Origin: Phragmites australis
Taxonomy: Eukaryota > Streptophyta > Magnoliopsida > Poales > Poaceae
Reading direction: 5' to 3'
Assembly: GCF_958298935.1 (NCBI RefSeq)
Contig: NC_084922.1
Coordinates: forward strand, 1,552,501-1,616,500
Length of the DNA stretch: 64,000 bases
In this document: piece by piece, positions 20,028-30,939 of the stretch
How the letters are laid out: each line of letters starts with the position of its first letter
How positions within the stretch are numbered: the first letter of the stretch is position 1
Position numbers and translations under genes: made by a program
The notes under the pieces: generated by a model
What the model was told of the DNA's origin: nothing
The model's database searches: none
What the model saw: only the letters and a program-made list of their open reading frames with translations

Positions 20028-23009
20028 ATGAAGCGCCCGACCGTGCTGTGCGCGGCCGTCCTGGTGGTCGTGCTCCTGGCGGCCTGCACAGCCGCGGCGG
20101 CAGCGGCGATTACCATCTCGCGGAAGCACCAGCACCGGGCGTCGGCGGCCCGGTCCTGCGACGTGTTCGCCGCTGGCAGCTGGGTGGTGGACGAGTCGTA
20201 CCCGCTCTACGACTCGGCGCGCTGCCCCTTCATCCGCGACGAGTTCAACTGCCGCAAGTTCGGCCGCCCCGACAAGGCGTACCTCAAGTACCGGTGGCAG
20301 CCCGACCCGCCGTGCTCCCAGCCCAGGTTCGTGAATTGTTCGTAGCCAGTAGTCAATGGCATGGCGCAGTAACACTCAAATCTTCCGCGTGTTCTTTCGA
20401 TCGGAATCGACGTCGGAATCGCGAACGTACAAGACGTTGCTGGCTGTGATTGCGACTGCCTGTGAGAATTGCGGTGGAATTGTGCCTTTTCAGGTTCGAC
20501 GGGGTGGCGCTGCTGAGAATGTGGAGCGGGAAGAAGGTGATGTTCGTGGGCGACTCGCTGGCGCTGAACCAGTACGAGTCGCTGCTCTGCATGCTCCACG
20601 CCGCCGCGCCCAGCGCTCGCATCACCGTCTCGCCGGCGTCCGGGAGGATCGACCCCTCCACCACCGCCCGGTTCGAGGTATATATGCCCGTGTCGATCCC
20701 CTCCCTCTCTGCCTCTTTCTATTTCTCACGGTGCAAAGGTGGTTAGATCATGGGCCTGGGCATGATGAGGTGATCAGTGGGACGTGAACAGGTCGCGAGC
20801 AGGGAATGATTGATTGGGTTAACCACGGGGTGTCCAGTCGGTTGTGAGCTGGTGAGATCGCGTCGGTGGTGTCGGGCGAGTGCGCGGTGCCGGTGCGACG
20901 GGACATGACTCGTCGGGCCAGCGCGTGAGCATCATCAATTTTGTGTGTGGGGTGCACTGCGCGGGCCTGGCTCTGCTCCAGCGGCGGGTGATCTGCGGTG
21001 GCCGCGCGCTGCAAAGGTCAACAGAAACACCAGGGTCCCCGTGAGGTCGTCTCCTTTGGACTCTGGTCTAGCAGTGCACTGGCTGGAACGGTGGAAGTGG
21101 CATCTACCGGTACAGATCCAGCGTGACATGCTGGTGGTAGGTGCGCCCATTTCGACGATACTATATTGGCCTGGCCCTGTCCGCTTCGCTCTCGTTTCAT
21201 TGGAAAGTTACCTCTCCTCGTTCCTTGCCATGTTGCGGCGGCTTGTTCTATGCATGTTTGTGTCAGTCTGTCAGATCGGCAGATACACAAAAATTGATCT
21301 GCCAGTGTACGCTCTTGGCCATTTGCTGCCCGCCAGGCGCCAGCTTTGGTACACAGGCGCACGGCCTTTTTGAGCTCTGGTACATCTTTGTTAGGATGTC
21401 TTTAATAACTCATATTAACTAGCTATAAGTATCTTCACATCATATTTTTATTTATATGGAGGAGAATTAATGCTAGGACAAAGAAAAACTAGATACAAAC
21501 TTTTAATGCGAGGAGAGAGTATTATGTGTGGATCCACAAACGATATAATTACTTTATTGAAATAGTTATCTATTATGTTATGTATAAATGATATGAATGA
21601 TTTTTATAGCCAGTGATTAACTATATTGTTAGAGACGTTCTTAGCCTGTCATTGAACGCCGACACACCGCACGCAAGGGCTAGCACGCATTTCGGTGGTT
21701 GCGCTGCTCTTTCCATGACTGTTCGGTGATTGAGGCCTTCAAAGAGCTGAGTGGGAGGTAGAGATGCGAGGTGCAGCTTGCAGTATGAAAAGTTGTGTGT
21801 AGATGATACTAGTACGGCGTCTGGCTCTTGCTCTTGCACACTGTTTGGATCGGTGAAGGTAACGGTGTTGCTAATGCGGCATGCAGGACTACAACGTGAC
21901 GCTGGTCTACTACCTGACGCACTACCTGGTCGACCTCGTCGACGAGAAGGCTGGGCGCATCCTCAAGCTCGATGTCATCGACCAAGGTCGCAACTGGCTC
22001 GGCGCCGACGTGCTCGTCTTCGACTCCTGGCACTGGTGGCCGCGCACCGGCCCGACGCAGCCGTGAGTGCTCTGCTCCTCATCCTTCAAAACCAAGGCGG
22101 CATTGTATCAGGGGTAGCTTCGGTTGGGTGTCTGAACTCGCATTTCTGTGTCTGTTTTCTTGCTGCAGGTGGGACTACATCCAGGTGGGCAACACGGTAA
22201 TGAAGGACATGGACCGGACGCAGGCCTTCACCACGGCGCTGCACACCTGGGCCGGGTGGGTCGATGCCAACCTCGTCCAGACCAGCACCAAAGTCTTTTT
22301 CCAGGGCATCTCGCCCTCTCACTACAAGTAAGATCCTGTTTTTCTTTTCACATCTTGCTAGTTCACGATCACTTGTGATAGCGAATATTTCAAGGGCACA
22401 TGGATGCATGCACGTTATCATTTCATCGGTTAGTCTTGATCACAAGAAAGGGATAAGCCTGCGACAGTTATCAGGTTTCAGGCCCCTAGTCTTTGCTCCC
22501 GACTGCGACAACTGAACCGCTCAGCCTCAGCCACCAGCTTGTCCTGAAACGTCCCCATGCTCACAGTCGCAGCGCGTCCGTCCGTATTTGTGAACCATCG
22601 ATGGCAACAGCACATACAGGGTTATTGCAATCTGCAAGCACGTGAGGCTGCAACGATTCTGGAGCTGTTTGCGCCGCGAACTAACACAGCAATGTGCGCG
22701 TGCAGGGGCCAGGAGTGGGGCGCGTCGCCGAAGAAGACGTGCATGGGGGAGACGCAGCCGCTGAACGGCACGGCGGCGTACCCCGGGGGGCCGATCCCGC
22801 AGCAGGCGATCCTGAGGAGCGTCTTGGCCGGGATGGCGAAGCCGGTGTACCTGCTGGACTTCACCTACATGGCGCAGCTGAGGAAGGACGCGCACCCCAC
22901 CAAGTACGACGGTGGCATCTTCGAGGGGGACTGCACCCACTGGTGCGTCGCCGGACTACCGGACACCTGGAACGTCCTCTTCTACGCCGCACTCACCGGC
23001 CAGTACTGA
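20028..23009 (+). CDS. TRICHOME BIREFRINGENCE-LIKE protein (PC-esterase, DUF231)
   Basis: Five exons: 20028-20326, 20494-20677, 21887-22062, 22169-22327 and 22706-23009. All introns are GT-AG and phases close exactly, giving 373 residues. Residues about 5-27 form a hydrophobic signal anchor. The Cys-rich TBL domain follows ([29 protein letters not shown]). The esterase block has GDS at 119-121 with Ser121 as likely nucleophile ([15 protein letters not shown]), and the C-terminal DxxH at Asp348/His351 ([17 protein letters not shown]). The family comprises Golgi type II membrane proteins that O-acetylate cell-wall polysaccharides such as xylan, mannan or pectin; which polymer cannot be told here. 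Intron 2 (1.2 kb) is the longest. All catalytic motifs are present and I see no defect, so it is probably functional. The end points at the GDSL cluster, 1.2 kb away. Confidence 0.95.
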
Positions 23010-24177
23010 TCACAGTATTAAGCTAGTGTGTAGTTCAATAAGTAAAGGAAAAGATAGCAGATTGATTTAGTTTATAGGGGCCAAAGGATTTTTTTCCCAA
23101 CCCAAACGATAGAAGAACACCAAAAAGCTTCGTGGTTCTTTCTTTCTCCGAAATGGAGATGCAAAATACTGTAGCTGGCATTGGGGATATGGGCGTGATT
23201 TGTGAGTGAAGATTTATACAAAGGAAATACATCCTTTTGGCACTTTATTTTTTTAATAGAACAAAACAAAAGACACTATACCTAGATAAGTCTCTATTAC
23301 AGGATTCTTGTAGAAGTAATGGAGGGGTCATGCTATTTCCTGCAATTTCTGGATGTTGTTTGGGTGATCTTTTTGTTCAGAGGAAGCTTTAGATGCTAGG
23401 TTCGCGTACTGCAAAAGCACCATTGGTGTGGTGTTGAAGTCATAGATGCATGACTCTACCCACAATTTTCGAGCACTACAAGCATGAAGTTATACTTCCT
23501 TCGTCTAAAAACAAGTTCGCGTACTACAAGCATAAACCACAATTTTCGATCGTACAGGATTCAGGAAGAATCTGTATTGGTCACGCCACAATTTTAGGTT
23601 AACATGGCAGTCCTGGCTGTTGAACAGCAACAAAATTTGTCGTGCGCAATACATATGGCCTAACGTTCACTCGAGACCAGGCCACCAGGGCCGGCCTACC
23701 CAAGTGGATGGGCCAGAGATTTGGTCCATCCAACAGAGCCCAAATGACGCACATCCAATAGAGCCCAAATGACGCACGAGGCTTCACCAGCTGCATAGTT
23801 CTGTCAGATACGTACTCTCTTCTCTTAGAACAAAAATGGAAAAAAGTTTCGTTGACGCCTGGGGCAAAAAATGCAGAACGCCATTGACTTCTGTTTTTTT
23901 CGATACACATAGGCTATATAATATATATATTAAAGAGTGCATGAGTTACGATCTTTGAGCACGAAGTGCTCCATACATGAAGGAGTCCTTGCTATCCACG
24001 CTGCTGAGATATTTGCTCTCCTAGTCTTTCTTGCTAGTTCATGAGCAACTATATTCTGGTGTCTCTTTTTGACATTGACTTTCAGTTAACTGCCTTGCCA
24101 TTGGCGTAAGGCTACAGGCAACAAAGCGGGATGCTAAGATATCAACCCAGTCGATGTCATGACGTTGAAACCAAGAA
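23010..24177. other. convergent intergenic region, TBL and GDSL-1
   Basis: This holds the 3' ends of two convergent genes. The TBL 3' UTR probably occupies the first 200 bp or so. No coding signal otherwise. An AT-rich TATATATATAT-type run lies near 23,917-23,927. Confidence 0.55.
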
Positions 24178-25688
24178 TCAATGCGCCAGGCTCAGTATCG
24201 GTGGCTCCGCGAACGGGCCGCGCAGCCACGTCCCGGCGATGTCCCTGTACGCCGACTCCGTGAGGTGGATGCCGTCCCAGTTCACCGCCTTGGATGGGTC
24301 CGCGCACGCGGGCACGCCGGGAAAACCGCACGCCGCCGTGGCGTTGTAGTTGTACTTGCCTCCCGCCCCGCAGCACGCCGACAGCGCCGAGCTGCCGTTG
24401 AATCCTGCATGACATTCCGAGGCAAAATCAGACGCGACGTTGCTTTCAGTTGGGTCTTCAACTTTCAGCGATGTGAAGGGCGCGTGCATGCATCGACAAA
24501 CGTGGCATGATCTCACCGAAATATGCCGGTTTCTTCAGGAACGCGAGGACGGGCCTGTAGTATTCGGCGAAACCGATCTTGGCGTGCGGGTACTTGCTCC
24601 GGAGCTCATGGACCCGTCTCTGGAGAAGGGTGTTGTGGTCAAGCGCCAAGCCGTTGAACTTCTTGAGGCAGCCGTAGTGATCGTAGTCTGACGCGTTTGT
24701 GCTCGCGTACAGCGTCAGAATGATGGGTGTGCAGCCTGTGGGCAGGTTCCCTGGCACGACGATGCGCTTGGCGCCGTGCTGGATCAGCCTCTGCGTTTGG
24801 TCAAGCAACAAACGGAGCGTGTTAACGAAAACTGCAGGAAACGGAATGATACCAGTTATTAAGTACGTTTGGAATACATTTCCAGTACCTCTACACCGGC
24901 GGCGATGGCGTTGACAACGGCAGGAACGTAGGCTTTCGTTTGGTCCACGGTCTTATTGTCAGCCAGGAAGAAGATGTAGTCGTTCCCGCCGAACTCTCCC
25001 ATGAAGAAGAGGGACTTGCCCAAGTAATCCTCGCATCCTGCAAGCATGGACTAATTTCAGAACACGACCATGTCAGGAAGTAGTAAATTTTGATGGCCAA
25101 GTCTGTACGTAGTACTTGCCTTGCGAGGTGTTGCAGAACGAAGGCTTGAGCTGCTCGAACCACCCCAGCTGGACACTCAGGGAACTGTTGAACGGGGGAA
25201 CAGAGGTGATGTTCTGTTGCATGAAGTAGGCCAGGTCCAACGCCGTCGCCCCCACGACCGCAAAATTTGCGCCCTTGCTGAAGTTTTGCCCTTGGGCCAA
25301 GGACGGCGGCACGAAGGGCAAGCCGAAAGCATCCGCTGCACGCGTCGTTCCATGTCAAGAAAAAACACTGTCAGAGCAGTGGCCGGCAAACTGGTGGTAG
25401 CATACGCGTGCGTGCGTGCGTGTGTGCGTGCGTACCGATGAAGTCGAGGACGATGCGGCCGTTGCTCGCGCGGCCGGTGGGGTGGCCGAAGAACGTCTCG
25501 CCGTAGGGGGAGTTGTTGAAAGGAATGAATGGGATGAACGGGGCGGCCAGCCTGATGAAGTTGCCGGTGTCGGCGTACGAGTCGCCGAAGCTGAATATGG
25601 AGGTGAAGTTGTTGTGTGGGTGGACGGCGGACGCGCCGTGGAGCAGGCACGGCACGAGGAGGAGGAGCGCGGCGATGGGAATCTTCAT
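24178..25688 (-). CDS. GDSL esterase/lipase, copy 1
   Basis: Five exons on the minus strand: 25688-25436, 25335-25120, 25037-24889, 24790-24517 and 24404-24178, giving 372 residues. Residues 1-21 form a signal peptide. Block I is [12 protein letters not shown] with nucleophile Ser37. Later blocks are [20 protein letters not shown] (block III) and NWDGIHLTE, giving the Asp341/His344 pair. Together these make the Ser-Gly-Asn-His hydrolase set complete. Plant members are secreted esterases or acyltransferases acting on lipids, cutin precursors or polysaccharide esters; the substrate here is unknown. Intron 2 uses a GC donor (CAAG|GCAAGT) where paralogue 2 has GT. Several N-glycosylation sequons are visible (for example NFTS, NITS). 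It is convergent with the TBL gene and has a clean TATA box. Confidence 0.95.
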
Positions 25689-25773
25689 GGCTGCAGAAAC
25701 GTGAAACGACGGCAGCGCGGGGCGTGCTTCTCGAGACCTCGATCGACTTTTGGAACTAATATGCATCGGCTAG

Positions 25774-25783
25774 TTTATATAGA
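25774..25783 (-). promoter_or_regulatory. TATA box of GDSL copy 1
   Basis: On the minus strand TCTATATAAA, 86 bp upstream of the ATG at 25688. It matches the plant TATA consensus TATAWAW and sits at a normal distance. Confidence 0.7.
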
Positions 25784-25789
25784 CAAAAT

Positions 25790-28500
25790 CATTGGACGAA
25801 TTTCGCGCCAACACATCCATTGGCCAGAATTTTTCCGACAGAAATATTGATCACGTAATTAAAGTACTATGCTCGATTACATAAATAATAATCTAGGTCG
25901 GCGACCGCACCCATTTCATTCTTACATTCAGCTTCCAGTGCCCCGGGTGCAATGTGTGCACTCTCAACATTTTTTTTTTGGGAAATGGGAAGCATAATCC
26001 CCACATCAGAGCCAGCTAGCTCATGAGATGCACACAGGCAGTTACTAGATCAGCCGACGTGCAAACACAAAGGTTGCATCAAAAGGTAATCACGATATAT
26101 TGCGCAGCGCTACCGTTTGATCCTAGATGGGTTTTTCAAAGCATGGATGAAGTAACCAATTGGAGCATGCTTCAATTGCGTATGTAGTTTATTCATCAGC
26201 TAAAGCTGTTTAGCTTATTCGTTATAGTGTACCTTGAAAAAAAATGGTTGTGTCCATGTTGGCAACAAAGTTTGGGTCGTGCGTGACATACATGTATTCC
26301 GTGTTATAAATATGTATGCCTCCAAAAAATTATGCAAAACTACTTGCGTGTATTATTGTGCGGAGTACGGAGTAACTTGGATTTTGTCAACATATGCATA
26401 AAGTACTTGCATGTATTATTGTGCGTATGTACGTTTGTACACTTCAAGAAAAAAAATCTCAGAATTGCCAAAAAATATGTATGCCTCCAAAAAATTATGC
26501 AAAACTACTAGTCAACATATCATATTGGGCATTCAAAATACATTTAGGGGATTTTGGATCGGCAGTATCAAATTTTAATGCCGCACGGTCACTTTCAATT
26601 ACGTAAAGGACGATGGTACATGATACGTGCACATGATATTACAAATAGAAATGTGGTTCCATTGAACAAGTAAGATGGGTTGACTTTGATGCGAACCGGA
26701 ATTGTCGTCCCATTGCTGTGCTCAATTATTACGTGCACCATCACAATTTACAGCAAGCCAAAATCCTACTGTTTGGGGTTATTACCCACGTGTCACTGGG
26801 TAACTTTTCGTTGACCAAGGTTGTGTTGCGGTTCAACCCTGCAAATTTATTTTACAAACATGATTTCAACAATATTGCATTCGACGATATTATTATCCGT
26901 TCAAATTATAGAATGCGTTTTGGCAATTCTGAACACGCACCAAGCACAACCTAAATCAGGGTCCTCGAAAACGCCCATGAGCAATTGCCGTGCGAGTCTT
27001 TCGGGTTAAACTTGACAGAGTCAACACCGTTGTTGAATTATGGGCCATTATTCATCCGGCCCATCTTGTGCGAACCTTAAAAAATGGACTTCTCAGCCTG
27101 GCCCAGAATACCAAACTTTCGTTGGGCTGGACGAAAACTTTGAAAGGGTGAGCTTACCAAAATCAAAATGTTCCGGGGTAGGGTATAAGTTTTGTATTTT
27201 TTGGGTTATTGGATATTCAAAACTAAAAAACAACTAAAATTTATTTTCACCTAATTAAATTTATTATATTATTATTTAAGTGTTAAAAAGAATCATCGTA
27301 TTCACTCTCAAGATTATGAAATTATCACATTAATAAAAAAATTGATCTAGATAACTCATTGTTATGAACGTCTAATGGTTTAGATTAAACCAAAAAATGC
27401 ATATCAAATATGATTAATAAATAACTAAATTAGAAATTAAAAATTATGATAAATTAGCAATATATCTGAATAAAGAATCAAAATTAAATTAATAATAATT
27501 GAAATTAGAGTTACAATCGAAAAAAGAAGGATCCATATCAAATATAGTATTAAAAAAATCAATTATTATAAAAATAAAATATCTAAATAAAGAGTTCCTT
27601 TAAAATACAATTAATCAATAGCTAAAATTTATAATTAAAAATAATGAAATTTTTTAAAATTCTTAACGAAGATAGTAAATTAAGAAGCATTGTGTAGCTC
27701 AAGATATTTTCTTAAGAAGTATTGTGTAGCTTAAGATTGTCGTATCAAGCAGGTAGCATACCAAAGCACAAAACACAGACAAGTCAAACATATTTTGATT
27801 TTGGTTGGGCTATTATGATTTTAACATTTGGTCAAAACGTATATGAATCCAACCAATATATGTATATGATTCGGATGCAAGTTTGAAATATAAATAATTT
27901 TCTCTTCCACTATCATAATTTATTATCTCATATTTTAATTTTATGCGTTTTATAACTAAATGATACTAATCTCATAAAAACTAAAAGACTAATTTTTAAC
28001 CAAAGATTATTTTGATAAAATATTACATCAAGAATAATCAAGCCACGATATTAGCGTGTTCATCTTGCTAGTTTGCAATAAAACTATAAATACACTCGTG
28101 CGAATGAAACACGAGGTCAATTGCCGGCACTAGAATCTCAGTATATCGAGAACAAAACTAAAGTACATGTTAGTGAATTCTTGGCTGACAAGTTTTGTGA
28201 ATGTGAGTCAATCCTGTAAAACAGCCTCTACCCCTTCCTCCCGAATGATACTATTAAGTAGCTCTGTACGGAGTATTGTATAGACGCCGGCCTTCACTTA
28301 ACTATCATAAGTTGCATGTATCCTGCATCAACACTTAACTACTACATATATACTGCATAATTCCTTGACTTGCACCTACAATATATTCATCCCCATAAAT
28401 CTGGTGTTAAATCTGGTACTAGTGGTTATAAATTGTGAAATACTATAACATAAAAGATGATAATTAGTAGGAATATTGTCTTTAATGAATCTGTTATATT
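25790..28500. other. AT-rich intergenic region
   Basis: No gene recognised. A 37-bp direct repeat (starting AAATATGTATGCCTCC) occurs near 26,309 and 26,475, and a related CATGTATTATTGTGCG word occurs twice nearby, so the segment 26,300-26,520 was locally duplicated. The part 27,200-28,100 is very AT-rich and looks like decayed repeat DNA without clear ends. Confidence 0.5.
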
Positions 28501-28854
28501 GCCTAATGCTCCTGTTTAGAGTCAGCAGAGTTTTAAACGTGCAGGTGGAGTATTTTATTAATGCAAAAAGTACACCAGATGCTACTGTCTAAGACGCACC
28601 TATTGCTGAAAATTTATTTATTGATCATGATTCGTCTAGTGTTCCACCTTCTTCTCTCGTTGTGCAACATACACAATATTCTATTGCAGTTGACAGGTTT
28701 AGAAGACAAATTAATCCACCAAAAGGTTAATTGAGGAGTGTAATATTGTTGTCTATGCTTTGAGTTGTGCAGAAAAAGTTGAAGTTAATTATAATCTTTT
28801 AATTATAATGAGGCTATTATTTATTTTGATTGCAATAATTAGATGACTGCAATG

Positions 28855-30347
28855 TAAGATGAAATAGAGTCATTTGAAAAAAATAGTACTTGGAATTTAG
28901 TCAAATTGCCAAAAGAAAAGAAGTTTGTTAGTTACAAGTAGATTTTCAAAAGAAATAAGAGTATTTCTCCTAATGAAGCAGCAATGTATAAAGCAAGGTT
29001 GGTGGCTAAATGTTATAGCCAGATTCAAGGTATTGATTATAATGATATCTTCTTTCCTGTTGTGAAGCATAGTTCTATTCGCACTCTACTCAATATTGTT
29101 GCTATGCGTGATTATGAACTTGAGCAATTAGATGTTAAAACTGTATTTTTACATAAGGAGTTAGATGAAGATATTTATATGGATCAACCCGAAGGTTTTG
29201 TTATTCCTGTAAAAGAAGACATTGCCTGTAAATTAAAGAAATCTCTTTATGGTTTGAAGCAATCCCCTAGGCAGTGGTAGAAGAGGTTTGACTCTTTTAT
29301 GTTCTCTAATGATTTTAAGCGTTCTAATTATGATAGCTGCGTCTATTTAAAGACTGTTAATGGTTCAGCTATTTATTTGCTTCTCTATATCGATGATATG
29401 TCGATTGCTGCAAAAGATAAATTAGAAATAGCCAAATTGAGACCACAATTGAGTAGTGAATTTGAGATGAAGGATTTAGGTAAAGCAAGAAAAATTCTTG
29501 GTATGAGGATCATTAGAGATAGGAAAGTTGGTAAGTTATACCTTAGTCAACAAGGCTATATTGAGAAGGTCCTTTGTCGTTTTAATATGCATAATGCAAA
29601 ACCAGCGAGTACTCCGTTAGCTGCACATTTCAAATTATCTTCAGCATTATGTTCTGAGTCAGATTATAATGTTGAGTACATGTCTAGAGTTCCATATTCA
29701 AGTGCAGTTGGTTCACTTATGTATGTTATGGTCTGTTCTCGTCCTGATTTATCTCATGCACTAAGTGTTGTTAGTAGATTCATGGCTAATCCTGGCAATG
29801 AGCATTGAAAAGCTGTTCAGTGGATTTTCAGATATCTGCGTGGTACTTCTAATGCTTGTTTGCAGTTTGGGAAATCTAGAGATGGACTTATTGGTTATGT
29901 CGACTCAGATTATGCTGGTGATTTGGACAAGATGAGATCTCTTACAAGTTATGCTTTCACCATTGATGGTTATGCTGTTAGTTGGAAAGCATGTTTGCAG
30001 GCTACTATTGCTTTATCAACTACCGAAACTGAATATATGGTTATTTCTGAAGCATGCAAAGAAACTATATGGCTGAGAGGTTTGTACACTGAGCTTTATG
30101 AAGATAATTCTTGTATTAATACTTTCTTTGATAGTCAAAGTCATATTTGCCTTACAAAGGATCAGATTTTTCATTAAAAAACAAAGTACATTGATGTGAG
30201 GTATCATTATATTCGAGATATCATTGTTCAAGGTGATATAAAAATATGTAAGATAAGCACTCATGATAATATTGTTGATATGATGATAAAGTCAATTTCT
30301 GCTACTAAATTTGAGCTATGTTCAAGTTTAGTTGGTGTTACAGTTTG
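28855..30347 (+). pseudogene. Copia-A reverse transcriptase and RNase H, broken
   Basis: The frame runs with few frame changes but several stops. RT motifs are KARLVAKCYSQ, QLDVKTVFLHKEL, the LYGLKQSPRQW region followed by TAG, and YIDD in the active site (LLYIDDMSIAAKD; Copia elements usually have YVDD). RNase H shows GYVDSDYAGDLD, STTETEYMVISEACKE and RYHYIRDIIVQG. Stops interrupt near 29,278, 29,806 and 30,175. Not functional. Confidence 0.88.
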
Positions 30348-30447
30348 AGTCCTAGAGACTTTTGGTATCGGTGATATTTATTATTGAAGGGAGTTCATTG
30401 ATGATTCTTTATTTGCTACAAGATGGAATTAGTCTCAAGGTGGAGTT

Positions 30448-30725
30448 TGTTGGATTGTAGTTCGAATTCTTGTTGGGCCATACAAAGGACGTCTTCAGCC
30501 TATATTCCGGAACTGTCCGTATTATCCTCGAGTCGTATGTATCCACTTCTATAAATATATCTTGTAAGCTGCAAGGAGAGTTAAGGCTCTCATTGTAATC
30601 CTTTGCATTGTATATATTTTTGATATAGTGAAGATCACCAATTAACGCCTGTGATTTTTTTCTGCAAAAGTTTTCTATGTAAAATTATATTTCGTGTTCG
30701 ATACTGTCATGCTTTATTTCTAACA
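30448..30725 (+). repeat. 3' LTR of Copia-A
   Basis: 278 bp, TGTTGGATT...TAACA, with an internal CTATAAATATATC TATA-like element near 30,549-30,561. No matching 5' LTR in the window. Confidence 0.75.
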
Positions 30726-30939
30726 ATCTGATCCAGCAATCTCTGTAGCACCACAACAACCAGGAACCCCAAGAGTCACAGTCAGAACCGGACCCAAAAC
30801 TCCTCCATTTTACTTACGAGTTACTCTTCCAGTGTCATTTCACGCTAGTTCAACAGCTTAATTACCACACCTAGCTCAGAGTCACATTCTTGCTACTACA
30901 GATCAGTTGCCGAGCAATAAGCCTGAGATGATGGATCGA
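30726..30939. other. 3' flank of GDSL copy 2
   Basis: About 210 bp between the Copia-A LTR and the stop codon of GDSL copy 2; it probably contains that gene's 3' UTR, so the retrotransposon lies close to or inside the transcript end. Confidence 0.5.

Larger units (their letters stand above)
28500..30725 (+). mobile_element. 5'-truncated Copia retrotransposon (Copia-A)
   Basis: Only the reverse transcriptase/RNase H half and the 3' LTR remain. The LTR at 30448-30725 (278 bp) starts TGTTGGATTG after a purine tract (AAGGTGGAG) and ends TTTCTAACA. I find no 5' LTR, gag or protease, so the target duplication cannot be tested. Confidence 0.85.

Noticed and set aside
19534..20031. 165-codon plus-strand frame just upstream of the TBL gene
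   Set aside because: No family motif; it overlaps the promoter and leader of TBL, and the TBL frame has its own ATG and signal anchor.
20945..21373. 142-codon frame in TBL intron 2, considered as an extra exon
   Set aside because: Exons 2 and 3 join in phase without it, and the translation has no similarity to the family.
22527..22940. 137-codon minus-strand frame over the last TBL exon
   Set aside because: Antisense shadow of exon 5, whose sense frame has the DxxH motif.
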